NCBI GenBank assembly: GCA_900317865.1
Contig: ONIK01000012.1
Span: forward strand, 1 to 64,000
Length of the DNA stretch: 64,000 nt
Direction of reading: 5' to 3'
Origin: an uncultured Methanobrevibacter sp.
GTDB taxonomy: Archaea > Methanobacteriota > Methanobacteria > Methanobacteriales > Methanobacteriaceae
Shown: one piece after another, positions 1-8,688 of the stretch
How the letters are laid out: every line of letters starts with the position of its first letter
How positions within the stretch are numbered: the first letter of the stretch is position 1
The notes under the pieces: model-generated
The model's database searches: none
Seen by the model: the letters and a program-made list of their open reading frames with translations, nothing else
Told to the model about the DNA's origin: nothing
Made by a program: the position numbers and the translations under genes

Positions 1-1264
1 TTTTTATAATTTAATTGATGCTGCTTGGGTGTCTGGTCTTGGTGCCGATGCGCTTGCAGGAGTTGGATTTTTTACACCAATATTCATGATTCTGGTGGGT
101 TTTGGTAATGGTTTGGGTTCTGGAGCTGCTTTTGCATTATCAAAATATCTTGGTGAAGAAAATAAATTAAAAGCAGACAATGCTTCTGTTCATTCAATTA
201 TAATTAACATAATTGTTTCACTTATAATAACTCTATTATTGTTGTTTTTACTGGTTCCTATTTTAAATGCAATGGGTGCAGGTAAAACAATTGGTTATGC
301 TACAGATTATGGCGTAATAATTCTTTTAGGGTCAATTTTTATTATCTTTTCAAATGCATTGTATGGTATTTTTAGAGGTGAAGGTGATACTACTCGGCCG
401 ATGTATGCTATGATAGCTTCAGCTATTCTAAACATGATTTTAGATCCGATTTTTATTTATAATTTAAATTTTGGAGTTAAAGGTGCGGCTTTTGCAACCA
501 TAATTTCATCAGTTTTTGTCATTTTAATTTTAATGTATTGGTTTTATGTAAAAAAAGATACTTATTTAAGGCCAAATCTTTCTAATTTCAGTTTTGATGG
601 AGATATTTCAAAAGATATAATTAAAGTGGGTATTCCTGCAAGTGTTCAACTTTTAAATAATGCCTTTTTTGCTGCGGTTTTTTCTGCACTTCTTACTTTT
701 GTTGGATCAACTGATTCTGTTGCTGTTTACTCAACGGGCTGGAGAATCGTAACTATTGGGACGACTCCATTACTTGCTATTGGAACTGCATTAATCAGTG
801 TAATAGCAGCCAATTACGGTGCAAGGAATTATATGAACATTCAAATTGCCCACAGATATGCAATGAAAATTTCAATCATAATTGCAGTTATTGTTGCGAT
901 TTTAACAAATGTCTTTGCAGGAGATATTGCATCTGTATTTGCATCTAGCGGAAGTAGCGTGAGAATTGCACCAGAGTTAACCAGTTTTCTTTCATGGATT
1001 GTAATATACTATCCGACAATGGCTGTTGGTGTTGCTTCAACTTATGTTTTCCAGGGTATTGGAAAAGGAATAACTGCAATGTTTCAAACAATATTGAGAG
1101 AAACAGGTTTTACAATATTTTTTGCAGTTTTATTCGCCGTTTTATTAGGTTATGGTGTATGGGGGGCATGGATGGGCATTGTATTGGGTGAAATTGTTTC
1201 AAATAACATTACAATGGTTTGGGCAGATTATGTAATCAAAAAATTAATAAATATTAATGATTAA
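1..1264 (+). CDS. MATE family multidrug/Na+ efflux protein, 5' end outside window
   Basis: The frame is open from the first base, so the N-terminus (about 30-40 residues in this family) lies before the window. MATE proteins are 12-helix antiporters that export drugs or metabolites in exchange for Na+ or H+. The visible part shows the family features: a GADALAGVGF segment after helix 1, the RGEGDTTRPMYAMI stretch between helices 4 and 5, a DPIFIYNL motif, and the KKDTYL loop that also occurs in the MATE gene at 46019-47392. It reads about 420 residues of alternating hydrophobic helices. Its stop overlaps by a few bases the stop of the convergent ABC gene, so the two genes converge tightly. Substrate cannot be told from sequence. 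Confidence 0.9.
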   Translation, partial: FYNLIDAAWVSGLGADALAGVGFFTPIFMILVGFGNGLGSGAAFALSKYLGEENKLKADNASVHSIIINIIVSLIITLLLLFLLVPILNAMGAGKTIGYATDYGVIILLGSIFIIFSNALYGIFRGEGDTTRPMYAMIASAILNMILDPIFIYNLNFGVKGAAFATIISSVFVILILMYWFYVKKDTYLRPNLSNFSFDGDISKDIIKVGIPASVQLLNNAFFAAVFSALLTFVGSTDSVAVYSTGWRIVTIGTTPLLAIGTALISVIAANYGARNYMNIQIAHRYAMKISIIIAVIVAILTNVFAGDIASVFASSGSSVRIAPELTSFLSWIVIYYPTMAVGVASTYVFQGIGKGITAMFQTILRETGFTIFFAVLFAVLLGYGVWGAWMGIVLGEIVSNNITMVWADYVIKKLININD

Positions 1265-1875
1265 GCACCATTAATATCTTTTAAATAGATTTTATCATCA
1301 CATATGGTATCTACCAAATCCATGTCATGACTTACAAGCAAAAATCCCATTTTTCTTTGTTTAACTATTTTTAAAACTGAATCTAAAATTTGTACCTGTG
1401 TTATCGCATCAAGCATTGTTGTCATTTCATCAGCTATTAAAAATTTAGTTTCGGGATTTAGAGATCTTAAAACAGAAAATCTCTGAAGTTCTCCTCCGGA
1501 TAATTCTTGTGGAAAACGTGTTAGCCAGGTTTTTTGAATACCGAATTCGGATAATGTCTTATCATCAACTTCCCATGATTCTCCTAATACCTTTTTCATT
1601 TTCCATTTTGGATTCATTACTTTTTCAGGGTGTTGGTAGATTAACTGGACAGGTTTAAATCCTTTTTTAGGTAAGGGATTACCATCAAAAGTTACACTGC
1701 CTTCATATTTTGTAACATATCCTGATAATATTTTGCATAATGTTGATTTTCCGCTTCCACTGTCTCCAATTAAACCCATTACTTTATTGTTATCCAATTG
1801 TAGATTGATATCTTTTAACAAGTATTCTTTAGCTGATGGATATTTGAATGAGATATTTGTTGCTTTAAGTTCCAT
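1261..1875 (-). CDS. ABC transporter ATP-binding protein, OppF/NikE type
   Basis: This is the second ATPase of a peptide/nickel-type importer. It carries Walker A (GDSGSGKST), a Q-loop (YQHPE), the signature LSGGELQR, Walker B (FLIADE) and the H-loop (SHD). It is about 204 residues and lacks the C-terminal oligo_HPY extension that its partner has. I chose the ATG at 1875 because a GGAAGGTG ribosome site lies just upstream and the partner's stop is at 1877; a start at 1893 would overlap the partner. It is translated right behind the OppD-like gene. The matching permeases and binding protein are on the other strand at 4592-8088. The substrate (peptide, nickel or a metal chelate) is not fixed by sequence. 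Confidence 0.88.
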   Translation of the reverse strand: MELKATNISFKYPSAKEYLLKDINLQLDNNKVMGLIGDSGSGKSTLCKILSGYVTKYEGSVTFDGNPLPKKGFKPVQLIYQHPEKVMNPKWKMKKVLGESWEVDDKTLSEFGIQKTWLTRFPQELSGGELQRFSVLRSLNPETKFLIADEMTTMLDAITQVQILDSVLKIVKQRKMGFLLVSHDMDLVDTICDDKIYLKDINGA

Positions 1876-1876
1876 T

Positions 1877-2824
1877 TTATGCACCTTCCTCATATTTGAA
1901 ACATCTTATTTTCTTGTTTCCAAGGCTTATTAATTGAGGTCTTTCTTTTTTGCATCTGTCAAATGCCATTTCACATCTGTTATAGTATGGACAGCCTTCA
2001 GGAATCTCTCCATGTAATGGCTGGTGACCTTTTGTCAGTTCAAACCCGTTTGCAGGCAGAGCTTTATAAAGTGCTTTGGTATATGGGTGGAGTAAGTTTT
2101 CCCCATCTCCTGAAAAATCTTTGTTTTCTGCGATTTCTATTACGTAACCGGAATAAAATATACCAATTCTATCTGCAATTTCAAGTGCTGCATGAATATC
2201 GTGTGTAATCAGTAAAACGCCAACCCCATCCTCTTTCATATGTTTAAAATGATTCAATGTTTCCTGTACTGTCTTTTCATCTAAACCTGGAGTAGGTTCG
2301 TCTGCAACAACTAATTTTGGATCAGATAAAAGTGCTGTTGATACAAGCACACGTCTTGCCATTCCTCCGGATAATTGAAAGGGATACATATCGTCAACTT
2401 CAGGACCTAAATTATAATGTTGAAATATTTCTCGTTGTTTGGCCTTTTTTTCTTTTTTTTCTGCATCATTTTCAGTTTTACCGATTGCCTGGTCGGATAT
2501 TTTCATTAATGGATCTAGAAAATTAACTGACTGAGGTATCAATGTTATTTCTTTTCCTCTAAGTTCTTCCTTGTCTTTTTGTGATAGTTCTTTTCCTTTG
2601 TATTTTATTTTTCCGTTTAAATTTGCATTTTCAGGTAAAATTCCAAATATTGCATGGGCAAGTAAACTTTTTCCAGAACCGCTTGAACCTAAAATAGCTA
2701 AAATTTCACCTTCGGACACATCTAATGTTAAATCAGTGATTACTTTTAAATCTCGCTGATTTAATCCCTGCACATATTGAATAAATGAAATTGATACATT
2801 TTCAACATCCAATAATTTTTCCAT
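1877..2824 (-). CDS. ABC transporter ATP-binding protein, OppD/NikD type, with Cys-rich oligo_HPY tail
   Basis: First ATPase of the peptide/nickel-type importer, about 315 residues. Walker A is GSSGSGKS, the signature is LSGGMARR, Walker B is LVVADEPTPGLD, and the H-loop is THD. The C-terminus has the oligo_HPY region (LHPYTKAL) and four cysteines in CPYYNRC, then C after six residues, then a last C in IRCF. This pattern fits the [4Fe-4S] cluster reported in some DppD proteins; that the cluster is present here is inference. The start at 2824 (MEKLLD) follows GGGTGA at good spacing; an alternative ATG is at 2836. It is the first gene of a two-gene minus-strand unit whose promoter lies in the operator-bearing gap 2837-3005. 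Confidence 0.88.
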   Translation of the reverse strand: MEKLLDVENVSISFIQYVQGLNQRDLKVITDLTLDVSEGEILAILGSSGSGKSLLAHAIFGILPENANLNGKIKYKGKELSQKDKEELRGKEITLIPQSVNFLDPLMKISDQAIGKTENDAEKKEKKAKQREIFQHYNLGPEVDDMYPFQLSGGMARRVLVSTALLSDPKLVVADEPTPGLDEKTVQETLNHFKHMKEDGVGVLLITHDIHAALEIADRIGIFYSGYVIEIAENKDFSGDGENLLHPYTKALYKALPANGFELTKGHQPLHGEIPEGCPYYNRCEMAFDRCKKERPQLISLGNKKIRCFKYEEGA

Positions 2825-2954
2825 TTTTTCACCCATAATAATTTTTCAAATTTGAAAATATCGCATAATTGAGGTTGATTAATTTTCAAATAATAATCTT
2901 TAAATACTATTTTGTATCTTATCAATATTAAAGTTATTCAAAATTTACTAAAAA

Positions 2955-2993
2955 GTATTACTATAATAGTAAATTTATATAATTAAGTATTAC
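2955..2993 (+). promoter_or_regulatory. Candidate operator: two direct GTATTAC copies bracketing a TATA box
   Basis: GTATTAC occurs at 2955-2961 and again at 2987-2993, 32 bp apart start to start. TTTATATA lies between them at 2974-2981, about 25-30 bases before the GNAT start at 3006. The first copy is part of an imperfect palindrome (TTACTAT A ATAGTAA). An identical 32-bp arrangement precedes the binding-protein gene. The gap also separates the divergent ATPase operon, so the site could control both directions. A repressor is suggested because the second copy sits between TATA and the likely transcription start. The regulator is unknown. Confidence 0.55.
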
Positions 2994-3005
2994 TATGGTG
3001 TCAAT

Positions 3006-3566
3006 ATGAAAGTTACTATAAAAAAATTATGCAATGACTCAAAAATGATTAATGATGTTCAAAAATTTCTTTTTACTCAAATAAAAAGAGAATTTGGATA
3101 TGGTTATGTTCCAAAATGGCATCAAGACATTATGAATATGGAATCCTATTATATTGCTCCTGAAAGAAATAATTTTTTTGTCGCATATAATGAAAACTGT
3201 GAAATTATTGCAACAATTGGTATTAGGGCTTATGATAAAGATTTTCCTGAATTTAGAAATATCTATTCAAAAAACACTACTTCAAGTATCTGGAGATTAT
3301 TTGTTGACAGAAAATACAGGCGATGCGGTCTTGCTTCAAAAATGTTTAGTGTTGCTGAAACTTTTGCTAATGTGTGTAATTATGAAAACATTTATTTGCA
3401 TACTCATAAGACATTGCCTGGAGCTATTGAATATTGGACAAAAATGGGATTTATTATCATGTTGGATTCAAATGATGAATTGGAAACGGTTCACATGGAT
3501 AAAAAGATTCGGGGTATGGAACTAAATTATCATTCATCTATCTTTCAATATGCTGTCATATTATGA
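3006..3566 (+). CDS. GNAT family N-acetyltransferase (paralogue of 8134-8640)
   Basis: A 186-residue GNAT-fold protein. The acetyl-CoA pocket is seen in SIWRLFVDRKYRRCGLA (motif A, R-x-x-G-x-A form), followed by a helix and the IYLHTH strand. It shares with 8134-8640 the blocks IKxEFG, YYIxPERNNFF, IRAYD, SIWRL, IYLHTHK and a C-terminal acidic/HM ending, so the two are clear paralogues. Both lie inside a peptide/nickel-type ABC transporter locus. The start follows the TATA box by about 30 bases, so the mRNA is probably almost leaderless. The last 15 or so residues overlap the convergent QueG-like gene by 6 bases. Substrate is unknown; amine acetylation is the family reaction. Confidence 0.85.
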   Translation: MKVTIKKLCNDSKMINDVQKFLFTQIKREFGYGYVPKWHQDIMNMESYYIAPERNNFFVAYNENCEIIATIGIRAYDKDFPEFRNIYSKNTTSSIWRLFVDRKYRRCGLASKMFSVAETFANVCNYENIYLHTHKTLPGAIEYWTKMGFIIMLDSNDELETVHMDKKIRGMELNYHSSIFQYAVIL

Positions 3567-4253
3567 TTTTTTAATATACTTTTGTGTGTGTGGGCAGGCA
3601 TAAATACATTTTCCACATACTGTATCTTCTTTTCCTAAATTTTCATATGAGATTTTAAGCGCATATTTTTCGCATTTTTTATCATCGTAAAAATCATTTC
3701 TTTTAAGTTTATAATTCCACTCTTTTCCACTAATTGCACCGCCAGGGCATGCTTTCATACATTCTCTGCATTTACCGCATTTTGACTTAAGTATGGGATT
3801 TCCTAAATTAAGAGGTGCATTTGTTAGAACCGATGATAATCTTAATGCGGATCCAAATTTAGTCGTTGTGAATAATGCAGATTTACCAATCCAGCCTAAA
3901 CCTGCACGGGTAGCTATTGTTTTATGTGGCAATTCAAAACTATTATGTTCACCAAAATCAGTACCCAATCGCTTTTTAGTTTGGGCATATGCATCATATC
4001 CATTATCAATTAAAAATTTTTCACATTTCATTCCCAATTCATCTAATCTTGTGTTTAAACTCACTAATTCATCGACATACTCTTGGGTTGGTGCGTTTTG
4101 CATATTTCTAATGATTTCTTTTGGATAAGTTATATAAAAAACAACTCCATTATCCAATTCTTTTTTTGGTGAAAAACCAGTAATGTCTGCATAACCTACT
4201 GATGTTGCACCATTTTCAAGTAAATATTCTTTTAATTTATTGGATAATGACAT
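3561..4253 (-). CDS. QueG-like (COG1600) double [4Fe-4S] protein
   Basis: A 230-residue protein with two ferredoxin-type clusters near the C-terminus: CGKCRECMKACP and CGKCIYACP, which together supply eight cysteines. The N-terminal part resembles the epoxyqueuosine reductase family, with ATRAGLGWIGKSALF and GSALRLSSVL. True bacterial QueG proteins are longer (about 350 residues) and bind cobalamin. In methanogens these short homologues are of unknown function, so I do not name it queG. It is a single minus-strand gene between the two plus-strand transporter transcripts and runs into the GNAT gene at its end. A role in redox chemistry with a corrinoid or in reductive activation is possible but inferred. 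Confidence 0.75.
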   Translation of the reverse strand: MSLSNKLKEYLLENGATSVGYADITGFSPKKELDNGVVFYITYPKEIIRNMQNAPTQEYVDELVSLNTRLDELGMKCEKFLIDNGYDAYAQTKKRLGTDFGEHNSFELPHKTIATRAGLGWIGKSALFTTTKFGSALRLSSVLTNAPLNLGNPILKSKCGKCRECMKACPGGAISGKEWNYKLKRNDFYDDKKCEKYALKISYENLGKEDTVCGKCIYACPHTQKYIKKS

Positions 4254-4591
4254 GGTTTATAATGTTTCTTTTTAATTTTATATTAAATTAGTTATTACTT
4301 TTATTTTTTCTGTAAATTGATATATGCTTTGTAATTTTTTTAATTATTTTTTAGACATTATCTAATATTTTTTTATCAATTTATTATTTTTTTTTAAATT
4401 TTTATCTTATTTTTTAGAGTCTTTTTTCTTTAAATTTGCAATGAAAAGTAATAAATATATTTTTATATTTTTATCAATATACTATGATTGATATTAAAAT
4501 TAGTATAAATAGTATTACTTTATACTTATTATTACGGTAAAAAGTATTACTATATTTTAATATTGCACTTATGATTTGTGGGTGAAAAATT
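4254..4591. other. AT-rich intergenic region before the binding-protein gene
   Basis: This stretch holds the divergent promoters of the QueG-like gene and the transporter operon. Apart from the operator pair at 4512-4550 and poly-T tracts around 4320-4440 I see no gene, repeat or RNA. Confidence 0.6.
4512..4550 (+). promoter_or_regulatory. Candidate operator: second GTATTAC pair, same 32-bp spacing
   Basis: GTATTAC lies at 4512-4518 and 4544-4550, again 32 bp apart and again with a TATA-like sequence (TTTATACTT, about 4518-4526) between them. It precedes the binding-protein start at 4592, which has a GGGTGA ribosome site. The same layout as at 2955-2993 suggests one regulator for the GNAT/ATPase promoters and the transporter operon. 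Confidence 0.55.
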
Positions 4592-6196
4592 ATGGACAAA
4601 AAACTTTTAATTGGTGGAGTTGTAGTTCTAATAGCAATTATTGCCGGAGCTTTTATGTTCATGGGCAATTCACATCATGATAGTGACCCAACTCATTTGG
4701 TTGTTGCTGCACACAGTAACATTAAAGAACCTAAAGCAGGTTTCGACCCGCTTACCGGTTGGGGATGTGGACATCAAAACTACAATCCTTTAGTACAATC
4801 CTGTTTATTTAAAACAGATTCAAATGGAACTATTGTTCCTGATTTAGCAACTGGTTATTCAATCAGTGATGATGGAAAAACATGGACTGTAAACTTAAGA
4901 AATGACATTAAATTCTCAGATAATTCAACTTTGGATGCTGAAGATGTAGCATTTACATTTAATAAAGCAAAAGAAACAGAATCCGATTTGGATTTAACAA
5001 ATCTTGCTAATGCGACTGCAGTAAACAGTACTACTGTTCAATTTAGTTTAGTTGAACCAAGATCAACATTCATTTATGATTTAAGATATCTTGGTATTGT
5101 GCCTGCTGAATATAATAATGCAACATATGGTGAACACCCTATTGGTTCAGGTCCATATGTATTAGACCACTGGGATAAAGGTCAACAAGCAATCTTTAAA
5201 ATAAATGATAATTATTATGATAAAAAACCTTACTTCACTCAGATTACTTTAGTTTTCCCTGAAGAATCAACCTGGTTAGAATTAGCAAAATCTAATGATT
5301 TTGATGTAGTTCCTGTTGCAACTTCCGCTTTAAATCAAACTGTTGATGGTTATCAATTTGTTGAAAAATCTGCAGGAAGAGCACAAGGTGTATCATTACC
5401 ATACCTTCCAGATAACGGAACTGTATATAATAACACTTATAAAATAGGTAACAATGTAACTGCTGACAAATCTATTCGTGAAGCTTTAAATGTTGGTATT
5501 GACCGTAATAAAATGGTAGATGAAGTATTTTCTGGACATGCTAAACCGGAATTTACTGGTGTTGACACAAGAGCATATGCAAATAATGCAAGTAAAGTTG
5601 CTGACGGTAATATAGATCAAGCAAAACAAATATTGGCTCAGGGGGGCTGGAAAGATACAAACGGTGATGGAATCGTAGAGAAAAATGGTACTAAAGCATC
5701 ATTTGACCTATACTATCCGCCGGATTATCTTGATAGACAATCTTTATCCACTGTATTTGCCGAACAAGCAAAACAAATAGGAATTGAAGTTAACCTTAAA
5801 GGTGCTGATTGGGATACAATTTATCAAAATATGTACAGTTCAGCTGCTTTAATGCAACAAACTTCTCCTGACCCATATAAATCAATCTATCAACAATACC
5901 ACAGTAAAGAAGTTGACGGTTTCTATATGAATCCTAATTTATATAATAACAGCGCTTCTGACGCTTTAATGGAACAAGCTATGCATAGTAATGATTTCAA
6001 TCAGGCTAATAGTTACTGGTCTCAATCTGCACTTGTTAACGGTGGAGGATGGGGTCCTGCCGGTGACGCTCCATGGGTATGGTTAGCAAACTATGACTAC
6101 AACTATTTCATTAAAAATGGCGTCAATATGGGAAACCAGCCTGATGGTTTAGGAAACGATATATTAATTAACATTTGTGAATGGACAAGGGCTTAA
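4592..6196 (+). CDS. Extracellular solute-binding protein, peptide/nickel type (SBP_bac_5)
   Basis: A 534-residue binding protein of the DppA/OppA/NikA family. Residues about 5-25 form a hydrophobic membrane anchor (LLIGGVVVLIAIIAG) with no lipobox cysteine, so it is tethered by a helix. Family blocks seen: LVQSCLFK, PDLATGYSISDDGKTWT, LRNDIKFSDN, the AEDVAFTFN segment, PIGSGPYVL, and IREALNVGIDR. It captures the substrate outside the cell for the permeases that follow at 6249 and 7231. It is the first gene of a plus-strand operon with the permeases and probably the GNAT at 8134. Its promoter carries the GTATTAC pair. The residues do not distinguish peptide from nickel or chelated metal. Confidence 0.88.
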   Translation: MDKKLLIGGVVVLIAIIAGAFMFMGNSHHDSDPTHLVVAAHSNIKEPKAGFDPLTGWGCGHQNYNPLVQSCLFKTDSNGTIVPDLATGYSISDDGKTWTVNLRNDIKFSDNSTLDAEDVAFTFNKAKETESDLDLTNLANATAVNSTTVQFSLVEPRSTFIYDLRYLGIVPAEYNNATYGEHPIGSGPYVLDHWDKGQQAIFKINDNYYDKKPYFTQITLVFPEESTWLELAKSNDFDVVPVATSALNQTVDGYQFVEKSAGRAQGVSLPYLPDNGTVYNNTYKIGNNVTADKSIREALNVGIDRNKMVDEVFSGHAKPEFTGVDTRAYANNASKVADGNIDQAKQILAQGGWKDTNGDGIVEKNGTKASFDLYYPPDYLDRQSLSTVFAEQAKQIGIEVNLKGADWDTIYQNMYSSAALMQQTSPDPYKSIYQQYHSKEVDGFYMNPNLYNNSASDALMEQAMHSNDFNQANSYWSQSALVNGGGWGPAGDAPWVWLANYDYNYFIKNGVNMGNQPDGLGNDILINICEWTRA

Positions 6197-6248
6197 CTAA
6201 GTCTCTTTTCCTTTTTTTTATTTTTTAAAAATTTTAAGGGGGTTCAAT

Positions 6249-7238
6249 ATGAATCGAAAAAGTATTATAAAATTTTTTGGATATAAATTAATCCGTTTTA
6301 TAATTTTAATGATTGCCGTTGCAATTTTTAGTTTTATATTATTAGATTTATCCCCTATTAATCCGGTTTCTGTTTATTTAAAAGGTGCTGCAGTATCTGA
6401 AGCTCAACGTCAAATTCTTAACCAATACTTTGGTGTGGGTGTACCTCTTCCTACTAAAATTTATCACTGGTTGCTGGATTTGATTCAAGGAAATTTAGGT
6501 ACTTCATTGATTTATCGTGCTCCGGTTATAGATGTTATTGTGGATAAATTTACAGCATCTCTTGCATTAATGAGTCTATCTTGGTTATTAAGTGGAATTA
6601 TTGGATTTTTATTGGGTGTTGTTGCCGGTAAAAATAAAGGATCATGGATTGACAAGGCAGTGAAAACTTATTGTTATGCAATTCAGTCTGCACCTTCCTT
6701 CTGGGTAGGTATGCTTATCTTAATGGTCTTTGCAGTTTATTTAAAATTATTCCCAATTGGTTTTGGTGTTCCTATAGGTGTTAAAAGTACGGATGCTACA
6801 TTTATTGAATGGGCATCAAGACTCGTGCTTCCTACATTAACCTTAAGTCTAGTAGGTTTAGCGCCAATTGCGATGTATACTCGTAATGAATTGGTTCAGG
6901 TATTATCTTCTGATTATGTATTATTTGCAAAATCCAGGGGTGAAAAAGGTTGGGATTTAGTAAAAAATCATGGAATTAGAAATATATTACTTCCAGCAGT
7001 TACATTACAATTCTTATCATTCAGTGAATTATTTGGTGGAGCTGTTTTGGTAGAACAAGTATTTTCATATCCTGGAATTGGGCAAACGGCAGTAGCTGCG
7101 GGACTTCAGAGTGATGTTCCACTATTTTTAGGAATTGTTCTATTTAGTGCAGTATTTGTATTTGTTGGAAATTTACTTGCTGATATTTCATACTATTTCA
7201 TTGATCCAAGAATTAAGGAGAGTGAATTTAATGATTAG
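6249..7238 (+). CDS. ABC transporter permease, OppB/DppB/NikB type
   Basis: A 329-residue inner-membrane permease with about six helices. The family marks are the N-terminal FxLLDLSPxNPV segment, LGTSLIYRAPV, the long periplasmic region, MYTRNELVQVLSSDYVLFAKSRGEKGW (the EAA loop that docks the ATPase), and VLVEQVFSYPGIGQT near the end. It follows the binding protein by about 50 bases with a GGGGGTT-type ribosome site, and overlaps the next permease by 8 bases, so the two are translationally coupled. It forms the channel with the product of 7231-8088. Confidence 0.9.
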   Translation: MNRKSIIKFFGYKLIRFIILMIAVAIFSFILLDLSPINPVSVYLKGAAVSEAQRQILNQYFGVGVPLPTKIYHWLLDLIQGNLGTSLIYRAPVIDVIVDKFTASLALMSLSWLLSGIIGFLLGVVAGKNKGSWIDKAVKTYCYAIQSAPSFWVGMLILMVFAVYLKLFPIGFGVPIGVKSTDATFIEWASRLVLPTLTLSLVGLAPIAMYTRNELVQVLSSDYVLFAKSRGEKGWDLVKNHGIRNILLPAVTLQFLSFSELFGGAVLVEQVFSYPGIGQTAVAAGLQSDVPLFLGIVLFSAVFVFVGNLLADISYYFIDPRIKESEFND

Positions 7239-8088
7239 AAAGAAAGCAACTAATGATAAAGAACAATGGTTCTTGTATAAAGCTAATCTTAGGACAAAAA
7301 CTCTTCTGGTAATAGGAATTTCTGTATTGTTGATTGTCAGTATTTTAATTTCTAGTTTATTCATTGGTGAAATTCCAACAAGTTTTACTAGTGCTAATCA
7401 GATGCCATCCCTCCAACATCTTTTCGGAACTGATTGGATGGGTCGAGATATGTTTTTAAGAACTATTTCCGGTCTTAGTTTAAGTTTAATTGTTGGTCTT
7501 GTTGCATCTGGTGTCAGTACACTTATTTCAATAATATTGGGATTATTTTCCAGTTTCAATAAGTTTGCTGATGAGGCTGTCGCCAGCATTATAGATTTAT
7601 TCGGTTCAATACCTCATATTCTTTTAATTATTCTTATTTCAATAATGTTTGGTGGTGGAACTTTGGGAGTAATTATGGGTGTTGGTTTAACACACTGGAC
7701 TCCTCTTGCAAGAGTTCTTCGATCTGAAGTTAAAGAAATTAAGACCAAGGAGTATATTCATTTAGCACAAAACTTAGGAAAATCAAAAGTATGGATTGCA
7801 ACAAAACATATTTTGCCGTTAATAATTTCTCAGATAATTGTCGGTATTATCTTAATGTTTCCACATGCTATTATGCACGAAGCGGCAATAACATTTTTAG
7901 GATTTGGTTTACCTCCTCATGAACCTGCAATTGGGGTTATATTATCTGAATCAATGCACTATTTATCATCAGGATATTGGTGGTTAGCATTCTATCCGGG
8001 TGTATCTTTATTAATAGTTGTATTATTATTTGATTTAATCGGTGAAAATGTTGAAAAATTACTTAATCCTGAAACTGCACAAGAATGA
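7231..8088 (+). CDS. ABC transporter permease, OppC/DppC/NikC type
   Basis: About 285 residues. I set the start at 7231 because AAGGAG precedes that ATG by the right distance; an upstream extension in the same frame lies inside the previous gene. Family features are the N-terminal helix, LFGTDWMGRDMFLRTISG, the EAA loop (THWTPLARVLRSEVKEIKTKEYIHLAQNLG) and the ending AITFLGFGLPPHEPAIGVIL. It completes the membrane channel with the OppB-type protein. The ATPases that should drive it are on the opposite strand at 1261-2824, an unusual split for this kind of transporter. Confidence 0.9.
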   Translation: MIRKKATNDKEQWFLYKANLRTKTLLVIGISVLLIVSILISSLFIGEIPTSFTSANQMPSLQHLFGTDWMGRDMFLRTISGLSLSLIVGLVASGVSTLISIILGLFSSFNKFADEAVASIIDLFGSIPHILLIILISIMFGGGTLGVIMGVGLTHWTPLARVLRSEVKEIKTKEYIHLAQNLGKSKVWIATKHILPLIISQIIVGIILMFPHAIMHEAAITFLGFGLPPHEPAIGVILSESMHYLSSGYWWLAFYPGVSLLIVVLLFDLIGENVEKLLNPETAQE

Positions 8089-8133
8089 GAGAAATTAATT
8101 ATTTCTCTTTATTTATTTTTTTTTAGTGATATT

Positions 8134-8640
8134 ATGAATTTTAGAATAACAGAAATCAGTGATAATTCTGATGAGATAAAGCTTGTTCAAGACTTTTTGT
8201 ATGATCAAATCAAAAAAGAATATGGCATTGGTCCTACACCTAAGTTTCATTATGATATTGATGGAATAAGACAATACTATATCTTGCCTGAAAGAAACAA
8301 TTTTTTCATAGCATGGGATGGGGATAAGATAGTTGCCACATCTGCTATAAGAGCCTATGATTTGGATTATGATTTTTTTAAAGGACTTTACTCTGGTGAG
8401 GATACTGCAAGTATTTGGAGGTTAATGGTCGATAAAAATTATAGAAGACATGGTCTTGCCAGAAATCTTGTAGCTCAAATGGAAAATTTTGCACGTCTTC
8501 AATCATATGATAAAATATATCTGCATACACATAGATATCTTGAAGCAGGTTTGCCATTTTGGAAATCTTTAGGTTATGTTATAACTGTTGAAGAAGATGA
8601 TTATGATGAAACCACTCATATGGTAAAAAATTTAATTTAG
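8134..8640 (+). CDS. GNAT family N-acetyltransferase (paralogue of 3006-3566)
   Basis: A 168-residue GNAT with motif A SIWRLMVDKNYRRHGLARNLV and the IYLHTHRY strand. Over its full length it matches the GNAT at 3006, including YYILPERNNFFIAW, IRAYDLD and TTHMV at the end. It follows the permease by 45 bases, with GTGAT as ribosome site, and is probably in the same transcript. Two copies of one acetyltransferase at both sides of one transporter suggests that acetylation acts on what the transporter moves, or on a molecule that binds it. That is inference; no substrate can be read. Confidence 0.85.
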   Translation: MNFRITEISDNSDEIKLVQDFLYDQIKKEYGIGPTPKFHYDIDGIRQYYILPERNNFFIAWDGDKIVATSAIRAYDLDYDFFKGLYSGEDTASIWRLMVDKNYRRHGLARNLVAQMENFARLQSYDKIYLHTHRYLEAGLPFWKSLGYVITVEEDDYDETTHMVKNLI

Positions 8641-8660
8641 ATTTTTATCCTAAAACTTAT

Positions 8661-8668
8661 TTTATATT
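8661..8668 (+). promoter_or_regulatory. TATA box of truA
   Basis: TTTATATT lies 28 bases (first base to first base) before the truA ATG at 8689 and there is no Shine-Dalgarno sequence, which points to a leaderless transcript. Confidence 0.45.
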
Positions 8669-8688
8669 AAAATTAAAAACTATTACTG

